Source: Colwellia sp. (lineage in GTDB: Bacteria; Pseudomonadota; Gammaproteobacteria; Enterobacterales; Alteromonadaceae). Taken from it: a DNA stretch of 64,000 bases. Of this stretch, positions 1 through 7,834 are shown piece by piece. The position numbers and the translations under genes are program-made. Below the pieces are notes generated by a model that worked only from the letters and a program-made list of their open reading frames with translations, was not told where the DNA came from and did no database searches. Where the stretch lies: NCBI GenBank assembly GCA_013215295.1, contig JABSOZ010000002.1, positions 434,001-498,000 of the forward strand, in the 5' to 3' direction. Position 1 is the stretch's first letter; each line of letters opens with the position of its first letter.

Positions 1-1562
1 TCATTTATCGGAAAATATGGCAACGATTTATCTCCCCCAACATCCAAAGTTCTCATCGTTACTGTTTGGTTGGGAAAAGCGCTTAATACTTGCTGGTAAA
101 GCTGGGTTTGCTCTGATTCAGAAGGAAAACAACTCCGATTCATAAAGGGGATTTCAGTGCGATATAAACCGATCCCTTCTGCTCCAGAGTTTTTAGAATG
201 TTCAAATCCAGAAGACAGGCCAGCATTAAGTTGCAGTTCAATCTCGTGTCCATCTTTTGTAATTGCGGGGAGTTTCGCTACGGTTTTTACTTTATCAGCC
301 AGTAGAATTTCTTCTGTGATTAAATGTTGGTACTCACGCAATAGTGTTTCATTTGGCTGAACAAAAAGCTCACCACTGTAACCATCAACAATACATGCTT
401 TTTGATGTAATTGACCAAGCGGTATTTTCTCAATACCCATTATAGCGGGTACACCCAATGCTCGAGCTAAAATAGCAGCATGAGAATTATTAGATCCATG
501 AAGTGAGACGACACCTTTCAAACCTTGATGCTGATACTGGGCTAACATGGAAGCCGTAACTTCTTCTGCGACCAGTATAAACTCCTTAGGCAACTCTTGT
601 TCATTGATGTTTAACTTTTTTAAGTTAAGTAATAAACGATCACCGAGATCTCGAATATCACTTGCTCTTTCACGTAAATATTGGTCTTCAAGTGCTTCAA
701 ATTGAACGACATAACCGTCAATAATTTGCTTTAATGCACTTTCAGCGGTCCAGCCTGTTCTGATTTTTTCTGACACTTCCTTACTGATATTAGCATTGTC
801 TAATAGTTGCTTATACATATCGAAAATATCTAGAAAGTTTTCTGCAATAATACCTTGAAGTTTATTTGTCATGAAATCGAAGTCAGTGATCGTTTTAGCC
901 ACGGCTTCTTCAAATAGTTGCAGTTCTAGCTCAGGGGATTTCGTGCGTTTTAAAGAAACAGTCGATAGGCTCACTGCAGGATAAACAACAAACATTTCGC
1001 CAATCGTTACACCTGACGAACCAGCAACACCGTGTAAGGCTTTTTTCAAATGACGGTTGGAATCTTGTTCTGTGATTAATACACTCGCTTCTGCATTTGC
1101 CAGTGATGCAGCTAATTGAGCGGACAAAGTCACTAAAAAGGCTTCTTCATTTTCGTTAAAGTAACGTGCATGTTTTTGTTGAATTGAAAGTATGCCGAGC
1201 ACCTTACGCCGATGAATAATCGGAGTACCTAAAAAAGCATTAAATTCATCTTCTTCTACTTCAGGGGCATGAATAAACTGAGGATGGTTCTGTGCATTCG
1301 CAATATTGAGTGGCTCTTCTCGTTGACCAACCAAACCCACCAATCCTTCTGTAAAACCAATAGTTGTTTGACCTAGTGAACGTTCGGCTAATCCATCGGA
1401 AGCGACGAGTAAGAAATGCTGTTTAAGATGATCTGCTAGATAGATTGAACAACAATCTGTCTTCATCGTTTCTTTTATTTGTTCCACCATACGATGTAAT
1501 GCACTGTCTAGTTCAGCGTTTTGGCTAAACTCTAGAACAATTCTACGCAAGGTTGTTAACAT
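1..1562 (-). CDS. ptsP: Phosphoenolpyruvate-protein phosphotransferase PtsP (EI-Ntr), 3' part beyond window
   Basis: Enzyme I of the nitrogen PTS. It takes phosphate from PEP and passes it to NPr in a cytoplasmic regulatory chain. The gene reads leftwards from an ATG at 1562 and is open to the window edge, giving about 520 codons of an enzyme normally near 750 residues. The N-terminus (MLTTLRRIVLEFSQ) begins a GAF sensory domain. Around 465-530 the phospho-histidine segment LHGSNNSHAAILARALGVP is readable, and the last bases encode RTLDVGGDKSLPYFPIN of the PEP-binding barrel. A GAGGA ribosome site lies just before the start. It follows rppH in the same direction, as in enterobacteria. Family assignment is firm; the C-terminus lies outside the window. 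Confidence 0.95.
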   Translation of the reverse strand, partial: MLTTLRRIVLEFSQNAELDSALHRMVEQIKETMKTDCCSIYLADHLKQHFLLVASDGLAERSLGQTTIGFTEGLVGLVGQREEPLNIANAQNHPQFIHAPEVEEDEFNAFLGTPIIHRRKVLGILSIQQKHARYFNENEEAFLVTLSAQLAASLANAEASVLITEQDSNRHLKKALHGVAGSSGVTIGEMFVVYPAVSLSTVSLKRTKSPELELQLFEEAVAKTITDFDFMTNKLQGIIAENFLDIFDMYKQLLDNANISKEVSEKIRTGWTAESALKQIIDGYVVQFEALEDQYLRERASDIRDLGDRLLLNLKKLNINEQELPKEFILVAEEVTASMLAQYQHQGLKGVVSLHGSNNSHAAILARALGVPAIMGIEKIPLGQLHQKACIVDGYSGELFVQPNETLLREYQHLITEEILLADKVKTVAKLPAITKDGHEIELQLNAGLSSGFEHSKNSGAEGIGLYRTEIPFMNRSCFPSESEQTQLYQQVLSAFPNQTVTMRTLDVGGDKSLPYFPIN

Positions 1563-1578
1563 ATTGTTCCTCAAATAA

Positions 1579-1602
1579 AAATAGCTTGCAAGCAAGCTAT
1601 TT
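1579..1602 (-). terminator. Hairpin between rppH and ptsP (possible attenuator or terminator)
   Basis: A perfect inverted repeat, AAATAGCTTGC - AA - GCAAGCTATTT. On the minus strand it is followed by TTTTATTTG and then directly by the ptsP ribosome site. It has the form of an intrinsic terminator inside the rppH-ptsP unit, so it may reduce read-through into ptsP. Activity is inferred. Confidence 0.5.
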
Positions 1603-1651
1603 ATTATACATTTATGTTTTAAATCTTAAAACAACTGCTACATAATAATAA

Positions 1652-2158
1652 TCAACTACGACGTTTACGGTTATGATGACGATAAGAAGGCATTGAAGCC
1701 TGAGCAAATTCCTTCATCACTTTACGGTAAACTTCCCGTTTAAAAGATACTACTTGTCGTACCGGATACCAGTAACTTACCCAACGCCAATCATCAAACT
1801 CAGGATGATCAGAGTGAAGTAAATCAACTGCAGATTCTTCTGCAGTTAACTTGAGTAAAAACCATTTCTGTTTTTGCCCAATACAAACAGGTTTACTTTC
1901 ATGCCTAATTAAACGTTTTGGTAATTTATATCTTAACCAGTGTTTAGTTGAAGCAACAATTTTGACATGTTCCGGTTTTAATCCCACTTCTTCGTGTAAT
2001 TCTCGGTACATGGTTTCTTCTGCTGTTTCCCCTTCATCAACACCACCCTGTGGATATTGCCACGAGTGCTGACCATAACGCCTGGCCCAAAATACTTGTC
2101 CTCTATCATTGATTATGACTATGCCGACATTAGCTCGATAGCCTTCGGCATCTATCAA
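1652..2158 (-). CDS. rppH: RNA pyrophosphohydrolase RppH (Nudix)
   Basis: Removes pyrophosphate from the 5' triphosphate end of RNAs, which triggers RNase E-dependent decay. The Nudix box is present: [20 protein letters not shown], followed by VGL. The flanking segments [11 protein letters not shown] and [18 protein letters not shown] are typical of RppH. The TTG at 2158 gives a start [12 protein letters not shown] that aligns with the usual family N-terminus, and GGGA lies five bases upstream. An in-frame ATG at 2203 would add 15 residues ([15 protein letters not shown]) not seen in the family. The TTG start (168 residues) is preferred but unproven. The gene is followed by ptsP, the usual neighbour. 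Confidence 0.93.
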   Translation of the reverse strand: MIDAEGYRANVGIVIINDRGQVFWARRYGQHSWQYPQGGVDEGETAEETMYRELHEEVGLKPEHVKIVASTKHWLRYKLPKRLIRHESKPVCIGQKQKWFLLKLTAEESAVDLLHSDHPEFDDWRWVSYWYPVRQVVSFKREVYRKVMKEFAQASMPSYRHHNRKRRS

Positions 2159-2315
2159 AGGAATTCCCAATAACTTTCTTAAAATATTACCTGATTCTTC
2201 CATAATCTGGGCTTGCGAGCAATTAATTATTTATTTATTTTCTATTGACCATAGCCTGAAATGTTGTGAATCTTTATACTGAACAAAGAAAAGACCCTAT
2301 TAAAGAGCTTTACTC

Positions 2316-2990
2316 ATTAAAATTATTATCCCCAAGACCGAAGATGAATTATTACAAAGGGCACAAGCGCTTGCTGGATTAACGTTAGCAGAGATTGCTG
2401 AGCAAGCGGGTGTTGTCGTACCTAAAGATTTAACGCGTGAAAAAGGATGGATAGGCCTGCTACTCGAGCAAGTACTAGGCGCTAGTGCAGGTTCAAAACC
2501 CGAACCAGATTTCCCTCATTTAGGTATTGAATTGAAGTCATTGCCAATTAGCACACAAGGCAAACCATTGGAAACTACATTTGTCTGTGTAGCTCCACTA
2601 ACGGGGTTAGTCGGTGCAAGTTGGAAAACGAGTCATATACGCAATAAAATGGCCCGTGTTTTATGGGTCCCTGTTATTTCTGAGCGGCAAATTCCTATAG
2701 GAGAGCGTATGGTTGGCACACCTTTCATTTGGTCACCTTCATATGAAGAAGAACAATTGCTCGCGCTAGATTGGCAAGAGCTTACTGACATGATTGTTTT
2801 AGGTGAAGTAGAAAATATTTCAGGGAAACACGGCCAAGTATTACAACTTCGACCTAAAGCTGCAAACAGCCAAGCTAAAACAAAAGCATTTAATAAGCAC
2901 GGCCAACCTTTTCAAACACTTCCTCGCGGCTTTTATTTGAAAACATCTTTTACACAAATGTTATTACGTAATCATTTACGCATTGATTAG
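2316..2990 (+). CDS. mutH: DNA mismatch repair endonuclease MutH, apparent ATT start
   Basis: Nicks the unmethylated strand at hemimethylated GATC sites, directed by MutS and MutL. The reading frame covers the whole MutH fold: [38 protein letters not shown], the catalytic D-x6-E-x-K set in [10 protein letters not shown], and a C-terminal [16 protein letters not shown]. The frame opens after a TAA at 2301 and contains no ATG, GTG or TTG before the catalytic residues. The ATT at 2316, eight bases after AAAGAG, gives [16 protein letters not shown], a plausible family start (224 residues; Asp65, Glu72, Lys74). The first ordinary start, TTG 2532, would delete Asp65 and Glu72. Either translation begins at ATT or the gene is damaged. 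The gene is divergent from rppH. Confidence 0.85.
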   Translation: MKIIIPKTEDELLQRAQALAGLTLAEIAEQAGVVVPKDLTREKGWIGLLLEQVLGASAGSKPEPDFPHLGIELKSLPISTQGKPLETTFVCVAPLTGLVGASWKTSHIRNKMARVLWVPVISERQIPIGERMVGTPFIWSPSYEEEQLLALDWQELTDMIVLGEVENISGKHGQVLQLRPKAANSQAKTKAFNKHGQPFQTLPRGFYLKTSFTQMLLRNHLRID

Positions 2991-3084
2991 CGTTTAACGT
3001 ATTTGTAACTGCTACTTATATGATCAAACTATCCAGTAAGATTCGTTCCAATAAACTATAAACAATTCTCACTATATTTTAGGC

Positions 3085-3116
3085 GAAAAAAAACCAACTC
3101 GAAAGTTGGTTTTTTT
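3085..3116. terminator. Bidirectional intrinsic terminator between mutH and tRNA operon
   Basis: Stem AAAACCAACT / AGTTGGTTTT around a CGAA loop, with A's on the left and T's on the right, so it can end transcripts from both sides: mutH from the left and the tRNA operon from the right. Confidence 0.8.
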
Positions 3117-3133
3117 CAGCTTCTCAGCAAATG

Positions 3134-3210
3134 TGGTGGGCGCGGCAGGAGTCGAACCTGCGACCGCCTGGTTCGTAGCCAGGTACTCTATCCAGCTGAG
3201 CTACGCGCCC
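3134..3210 (-). tRNA. tRNA-Arg (anticodon ACG), copy 2
   Basis: A 77-nt cloverleaf on the minus strand. The acceptor GGGCGCG pairs with CGCGCCC, the D arm is GCTCAGCTGGATAGAGT, the anticodon stem-loop is CCTGG-CTACGAA-CCAGG with anticodon ACG, and the T arm is GCAGGTTCGACTCCTGC. The 3' ACCA is encoded. Identical to the copy at 3303-3379. It belongs to the csrA-linked tRNA operon known from enterobacteria as serV-argVYZQ. The ACG anticodon is normally edited to ICG and reads CGU, CGC and CGA codons. Confidence 0.97.
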
Positions 3211-3302
3211 ACATAAAGGGTATTTAATATCCTATTTAAAGATAATACATATTTTTTTATAAGCTTAAGTATTTGCTTATTCCACAATTCAAAAAAGAAG
3301 AG

Positions 3303-3379
3303 TGGTGGGCGCGGCAGGAGTCGAACCTGCGACCGCCTGGTTCGTAGCCAGGTACTCTATCCAGCTGAGCTACGCGCCC
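3303..3379 (-). tRNA. tRNA-Arg (anticodon ACG), copy 1
   Basis: A 77-nt tRNA identical in sequence to the one at 3134-3210, including encoded CCA. It lies between tRNA-Ser(GCU) and the second Arg copy, with a spacer of about 90 nt on either side, and is probably processed from one transcript. Confidence 0.97.
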
Positions 3380-3469
3380 TCACATGAACTATGTTTTATA
3401 TCTTAGTCTAAAGATAGCAAATTGCTTTGCGTTTATTACTTTTAAAAAAGTTACCTTTAATAAAAGTAA

Positions 3470-3561
3470 TGGCGGAGAGCGAGAGATTCGAACTCTCGAA
3501 CGGATTTAAAGCCGTTACTCCCTTAGCAGGGGAGCTCCTTCGGCCACTCGGACAGCTCTCC
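3470..3561 (-). tRNA. tRNA-Ser (anticodon GCT)
   Basis: A 92-nt class II tRNA. The acceptor GGAGAGC pairs with GCTCTCC. The anticodon arm is CTCCC-CTGCTAA-GGGAG with anticodon GCT, reading AGC and AGU codons. A long variable arm (AACGGCTTTAAATCCGTT) and the T arm GAGAGTTCGAATCTCTC follow, and GCCA is encoded at the 3' end. It is first in the minus-strand tRNA operon downstream of csrA, the same place as enterobacterial serV. Confidence 0.97.
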
Positions 3562-3599
3562 AAATTTACTGCTTTACTCTTGAGATTTAATGCGTATTT

Positions 3600-3627
3600 A
3601 AAATACACTTTAAATAAGAAACTTCAA
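3600..3627 (-). promoter_or_regulatory. Candidate promoter for the tRNA-Ser/Arg operon
   Basis: On the minus strand TTGAAG (-35-like) is followed after 16 nt by TATTTT (-10-like), ending about 40 nt upstream of tRNA-Ser. The match is moderate and is inferred from sequence only. It sits exactly where the decayed tRNA-Ser copy loses its T arm. Confidence 0.35.
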
Positions 3628-3690
3628 CCTAGTTGCAAACTAGATACTCCCTTAACAGGCCAGTGTCTTCGACCATTCGGTCACATCTCC
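3621..3690 (-). pseudogene. Truncated tRNA-Ser remnant
   Basis: On the minus strand GGAGATGTGACCGAATGGTC, then GAAGACACTGGCCTGTTAAGG, follow the layout of the intact tRNA-Ser(GCU): acceptor strand, D arm and an anticodon loop CTGTTAA. A variable-arm hairpin CTAGTT-TGC-AACTAG is kept. The anticodon stem is mispaired (CTGGC against GGGAG). The T arm and 3' acceptor strand (expected CATCTCC and CCA) are missing and replaced by AT-rich DNA. It cannot form a functional tRNA and is best read as a decayed duplicate. Confidence 0.7.
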
Positions 3691-3858
3691 AGTGGGTGCG
3701 AATACTAATGGATCGAGAAAATAAGTCAAACATTTTTTTCAATTATTCTGCTCTTTTAAGTCTGTTTGCCGAGATTTCCACCAAGAAGGCTATTTTTCAT
3801 GCTTCAAAAGGTATTATTCAATAAATTGACGATATAAAATCTATTTTTGAACCATTAA

Positions 3859-3882
3859 AAAAGTCGGCAATTGCCGACTTTT
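3859..3882 (-). terminator. Terminator after csrA
   Basis: A perfect palindrome AAAAGTCGGCAA / TTGCCGACTTTT, 24 nt long, lying just past the csrA stop. Its T-rich arm serves as the tail in either direction. Confidence 0.8.
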
Positions 3883-3905
3883 ATTAATGAGTACAATAAA
3901 TGAAA

Positions 3906-4115
3906 CTAAAACTTATTCCCTGCTTCGTCTTCACTATTATTACTTCCTGTTTTTTCTGCCTGTATACGCATATAAATTTCTTCACGATGAACAGATATTT
4001 CTTTTGGAGCATTTACACCAATGCGTACTTGATTACCTTTCACACCTAAAACAGTTACGGTAACTTCGTCACCGATCATTAACGTTTCACCAACCCTACG
4101 AGTTAAAATTAACAT
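3906..4115 (-). CDS. csrA: Carbon storage regulator CsrA
   Basis: A 69-residue RNA-binding global regulator that binds GGA motifs in leaders and blocks or alters translation. The body, from [20 protein letters not shown] through [18 protein letters not shown], is almost identical to enterobacterial CsrA and contains the conserved N-terminal RNA-contact strand and the VHREEI segment. Only the C-terminal tail ([16 protein letters not shown]) is specific and acidic. It sits between alaS and the tRNA-Ser/Arg operon, the usual gammaproteobacterial location. About 360 nt of upstream non-coding DNA leaves room for several promoters. Confidence 0.97.
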   Translation of the reverse strand: MLILTRRVGETLMIGDEVTVTVLGVKGNQVRIGVNAPKEISVHREEIYMRIQAEKTGSNNSEDEAGNKF

Positions 4116-4474
4116 CCTAAATATCCTTTATGTTTAAAAGCCAGTCCACTAAAAAATTATAAGCTAGTAATAAATTTAGTTTAATTTTGGTAAAAGTACA
4201 TAATAAAAATTAAAAACTTTGTAAAAAATAGTTACTTAAGTTCACTACTACTCAGTTTTGCCACTATTTACAAAGATTTTAGTATCACGAGTGATAACAA
4301 GTAATTTACTTTGTACTTATAACCAATATTGGCATTCTAACAAGCTTATTCAAGCAATAAAGTGATTTTTTGTTATTATTTGCAACTATTTGTTATTATT
4401 AATGTTGTAGTGAATATGGGCTCACATTCAATTAACAGATATTTGACATAATGTGCTGTATTAAAGGGGTACCA
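4116..4474. other. Intergenic region between csrA and alaS terminator
   Basis: About 360 nt, strongly AT-rich, with no reading frame of note. It should hold the csrA promoter(s). The 10-mer TTGTTATTAT occurs twice near 4371-4397. No lysC lies here, although that gene separates alaS and csrA in some relatives. Confidence 0.6.
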
Positions 4475-4500
4475 CTAAAAAAGGAGCTAAAAAGCTCCTT
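4475..4500 (-). terminator. Terminator after alaS
   Basis: Stem AAGGAGCT / AGCTCCTT with a four-base loop. On the minus strand it is followed by TTTTTTAGTGG, shortly after the alaS stop. Confidence 0.85.
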
Positions 4501-4527
4501 AATCACATAGACAAATAAATTTTGTTG

Positions 4528-7152
4528 TTATGCTAATTTATCTGTTAACCAAGCTTTAGCTGAATCTAAAGCTAAGGTTAAGTTCTCTGGTTGGCTACCG
4601 CCGGCTTGGGCCATATCAGGACGACCACCACCTTTGCCGCCAACATGCTGAGCAGCGCTATTCACTAAATCACCGGCTTTTACTTGCCCAGTAAGATCTT
4701 TAGTTACGCCAGCGATTAAGCCGACCTTGCCTGCACTTGCCGTACCTAATAAGATAATGCCTGAACCAATTTTATTTTTCAGTTCATCCATCATGCCACG
4801 AAGCGCTTTTGATTCTGCTCCGTCTAAATCAGCAATAAGCACTTTTATACCGTTTATCTCAACGGCTTTGCTGATTAAGTCTGATCCTGCTTGTGCGGCT
4901 AGTTGTTGCTTAAGTGTTTGAATTTCTTTTTCAAGTAATTTACTACGGCTAATAAGCTGCTCTACTTTTCCTGACATACCAGCGACATCAGACTTAACCA
5001 TTGATGCTACCTTTGATAACCTAGCATTTTGTTGTTCAGTATACGTAAGTGCTCCTTCACCAGACACAGCTTCAATACGACGTACGCCTGCAGCGATACC
5101 TGATTCCGAAACAATTTTAACAAAACCAATATCACCAGTGCGTTCAACATGAACACCGCCACAAAGCTCTGTAGAGAAATCACCTAAAGTCACAACGCGC
5201 ACTTCGTCATCATATTTCTCACCAAATAATGCCATCGCGCCTTTTTCTTTAGCGTCATCTATTTGCATTAGCTGTGTTTCACGCGCTAGGTTATTACGAA
5301 TTTGTTGATTAACTAAACGCTCAACGGTTTGCAGCTCTTCTGCGGTAACACCTTCAAAGTGAGAGAAATCAAAACGTAATTTATCAGCATCACAAAGTGA
5401 GCCTTTTTGGGTAACATGATCACCTAAGACATTACGCAATGCGGTATGAAGTAAATGTGTTGCGGTATGGTTTTTAACTATTCCCGCTCGACGTTCAATA
5501 TTAATTTCAGCTTTTACGCGGCGATTAACTCCAACGTTAGTACGTGCAATGCCTTTATGTGCAAAGGCATTACCCATTTTAGTGGTGTCATGTACTTCAA
5601 AAACACCTTCATCTATGTGCAATAAACCTTGGTCGCCTGCTTGACCACCAGATTCTGCATAAAATGGTGTTTTGTCTAAAATAACAATACCCTGCTCGCC
5701 AGCTTTTAATTCGGCAACTGACTCTTCACTGTTAAATAATTCAACAATCGTTGAAGAGAACTCGTTACGGGTATAGCCTTTAAACTCTGTTGTGTGGTCA
5801 GACTTTAGTTGATCGTTATAATCAGCACCAAATTGACTGGCTTTTTGCGCGCGTTCACGTTGTAAGCCCATCGCAAGTTCAAAGCCCTTATGGTCAACTT
5901 TCAAATTACGTTCACGAGCAATATCCGCGGTTAAATCTGCAGGAAATCCGTAAGTATCATAAAGTTTAAAAGCATCGTCACCGGAAATAGTGTCGCCTTT
6001 AAGGTTAGCTAACATCTCTTCAAGTAAAACCATGCCGCGATCTAGCGTGCGACTAAACTGTTCTTCTTCAATACGTAATATTTTTTCAATCACTGCTTGT
6101 TGGCTGACAAGTTCAGGATACGCGTCACCCATTTGTGTTGCTAACGAAGCGACTAGTTTATGGAAGAAGTGGTCTTTCGCTTCTAATTTATGACCATGGC
6201 GTACAGCACGGCGAATAATACGTCGCAACACATAACCACGCCCTTCATTGGAAGGCATTACACCATCGGCAATTAAGAAACTACATGAACGAATATGATC
6301 CGAAATAACACGTAAAGATTTATGCTCTAAGTCGTTACATTGAAGAAGTTCAGCGGTATCACGAATTAATGCTTGGAATATATCAATTTCATAGTTGCTA
6401 TGCACACCTTGCATAATAGCGGCAATTCGCTCTAAGCCCATGCCCGTATCAACAGACGGTTTTGGTAAAACTTCCATTGTGCCGTCTGCATGGCGGTTGT
6501 ACTGCATAAACACTAAGTTCCAAATCTCGATAAAACGATCACCGTCTTCGTCTGGAGAGCCCGGAGGACCACCAAAGATATCTTCACCGTGATCATAGAA
6601 TATTTCAGAACATGGCCCACAAGGCCCGGTATCACCCATAGACCAGAAGTTGTCAGACTCATACTTTTTGCTTGGCGACTTATCACCAATGCTAATGATT
6701 TTCTCTACAGGAATACCTATTTCGTCACGCCAAAAAGCAAAAGCTTCAGTGTCACTTTCATAAATAGTCACTAATAGTTTTTCTTTAGGTAACCCTAAAG
6801 TCGACGTTAAGAATTCCCACGCATAACGAATAGCGTCTTTTTTAAAATAATCGCCAAAACTAAAGTTTCCTAACATTTCAAAAAAAGTGTGGTGACGTGC
6901 GGTGTAACCAACATTTTCTAAATCGTTATGTTTACCGCCAGCACGAACACAACGCTGTGAAGAAGTCGCACGAGTATAGCTACGGCTTTCAGCACCGAGA
7001 AATACATCTTTAAATGGCACCATACCGGCATTAGTAAATAATAACGTGGCGTCATTACCAGGAACTAGTGAACTACTTGGAACAATTTGATGTTGCTTGG
7101 AAGCGTAAAAGTCTAAAAAGGCCTGACGTAATTGGGCACTAGTTTTAATCAT
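4528..7152 (-). CDS. alaS: Alanine-tRNA ligase
   Basis: Charges tRNA-Ala and edits mischarged Ser and Gly. 874 residues from the ATG at 7152, which gives [19 protein letters not shown], in line with known AlaS N-termini. A GTG at 7164 in the same frame would add only MDIP. Class II catalytic segments are readable ([32 protein letters not shown], then [17 protein letters not shown]). The editing domain has [12 protein letters not shown] and the metal-binding [13 protein letters not shown]. The C-terminal Gly-rich [15 protein letters not shown] segment is intact. It follows the recX pseudogene and precedes csrA. Confidence 0.97.
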   Translation of the reverse strand: MIKTSAQLRQAFLDFYASKQHQIVPSSSLVPGNDATLLFTNAGMVPFKDVFLGAESRSYTRATSSQRCVRAGGKHNDLENVGYTARHHTFFEMLGNFSFGDYFKKDAIRYAWEFLTSTLGLPKEKLLVTIYESDTEAFAFWRDEIGIPVEKIISIGDKSPSKKYESDNFWSMGDTGPCGPCSEIFYDHGEDIFGGPPGSPDEDGDRFIEIWNLVFMQYNRHADGTMEVLPKPSVDTGMGLERIAAIMQGVHSNYEIDIFQALIRDTAELLQCNDLEHKSLRVISDHIRSCSFLIADGVMPSNEGRGYVLRRIIRRAVRHGHKLEAKDHFFHKLVASLATQMGDAYPELVSQQAVIEKILRIEEEQFSRTLDRGMVLLEEMLANLKGDTISGDDAFKLYDTYGFPADLTADIARERNLKVDHKGFELAMGLQRERAQKASQFGADYNDQLKSDHTTEFKGYTRNEFSSTIVELFNSEESVAELKAGEQGIVILDKTPFYAESGGQAGDQGLLHIDEGVFEVHDTTKMGNAFAHKGIARTNVGVNRRVKAEINIERRAGIVKNHTATHLLHTALRNVLGDHVTQKGSLCDADKLRFDFSHFEGVTAEELQTVERLVNQQIRNNLARETQLMQIDDAKEKGAMALFGEKYDDEVRVVTLGDFSTELCGGVHVERTGDIGFVKIVSESGIAAGVRRIEAVSGEGALTYTEQQNARLSKVASMVKSDVAGMSGKVEQLISRSKLLEKEIQTLKQQLAAQAGSDLISKAVEINGIKVLIADLDGAESKALRGMMDELKNKIGSGIILLGTASAGKVGLIAGVTKDLTGQVKAGDLVNSAAQHVGGKGGGRPDMAQAGGSQPENLTLALDSAKAWLTDKLA

Positions 7153-7197
7153 GGGAATGTCCACTCTCTGAAAAGTTAATTCTTAAGTTTATTTTTT

Positions 7198-7625
7198 CTA
7201 ACTATAACGCTTAGATTTAATCAGCAAGGTAATTTCATCAAAAGATAAAACTCGATACTGCATAAATCGAATACGTTTTGCTTTATTTTTTTGGTCTTTA
7301 CTACCGCTTTCGCCAAAGCGTTTATTATACGCAAGCTCTGCTTGAAGATACCAATCAATTTGATGATTTTTGTTCAGTTCAATAATAATACTTCGACAAA
7401 CGCCTATTTTTGCCAATTTACTTTTAATAAAACGCCAGCCCAAACCTTTATGATTACCCGTTCGAAATAAACATTCCACAAAAGTTATTCACTCAAATAA
7501 GCTTTCTCAATTAAATATTCAAGCAAGGATGCAAGTTCATTATCGCTATGTTGGCTTAATTTCAGCTTTTATATCAACTCTTTGTAAGAATGTTCACGGC
7601 GAGACCGTAAATCTACAGAACAATG
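7198..7625 (-). pseudogene. recX: RecX regulatory protein, degenerate
   Basis: RecX normally modulates RecA filaments. The three-helix repeats can be followed: SVDLRSRREHSYKELI, then KLKLSQHSDNELASLLEYLI, EKAYLSE, and after a frame change VECLFRTGNHKGLGWRFIKS to the end (RVLSFDEITLLIK). In-frame stops lie at 7626-7628, 7569-7571 and 7485-7487, with a one-base loss at the last. Both internal stops are TAA where CAA (Gln) is expected: ELI-Q-KLKL and YLSE-Q-RFVE. No start codon remains. Only a 93-residue C-terminal piece (GTG at 7479) is open. It retains its ancestral place before alaS, but recA is not upstream. Confidence 0.8.
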
Positions 7626-7834
7626 TTAAATGACTTTATTCAATGAGCGATAGCCCTTAAACACATTTTTTGACTTATTTCACCGCTAAATTGAAACATA
7701 ATCATAGTGTTCAATTGTTTGCTTTCATCATAAGTAATTAAGTTTTTACTTTGCGTCAATAATCACGCAGAATAAGTTGATATAAAGTAAGCGCTAAGCT
7801 TCTGGATAATCAGCAGAACAAAACAGGGATCTGT

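Noticed and set aside
2532-2990. Shorter mutH starting at TTG 2532
   Set aside because: This start would drop two of the three catalytic residues, and the homology runs clearly upstream.
3134-3379. Two identical 77-nt segments as a direct repeat element
   Set aside because: They are simply duplicate tRNA-Arg genes.
3408-3824. Short reading frames over the tRNA cluster
   Set aside because: They overlap tRNA genes and the tRNA remnant and show no protein-like pattern.
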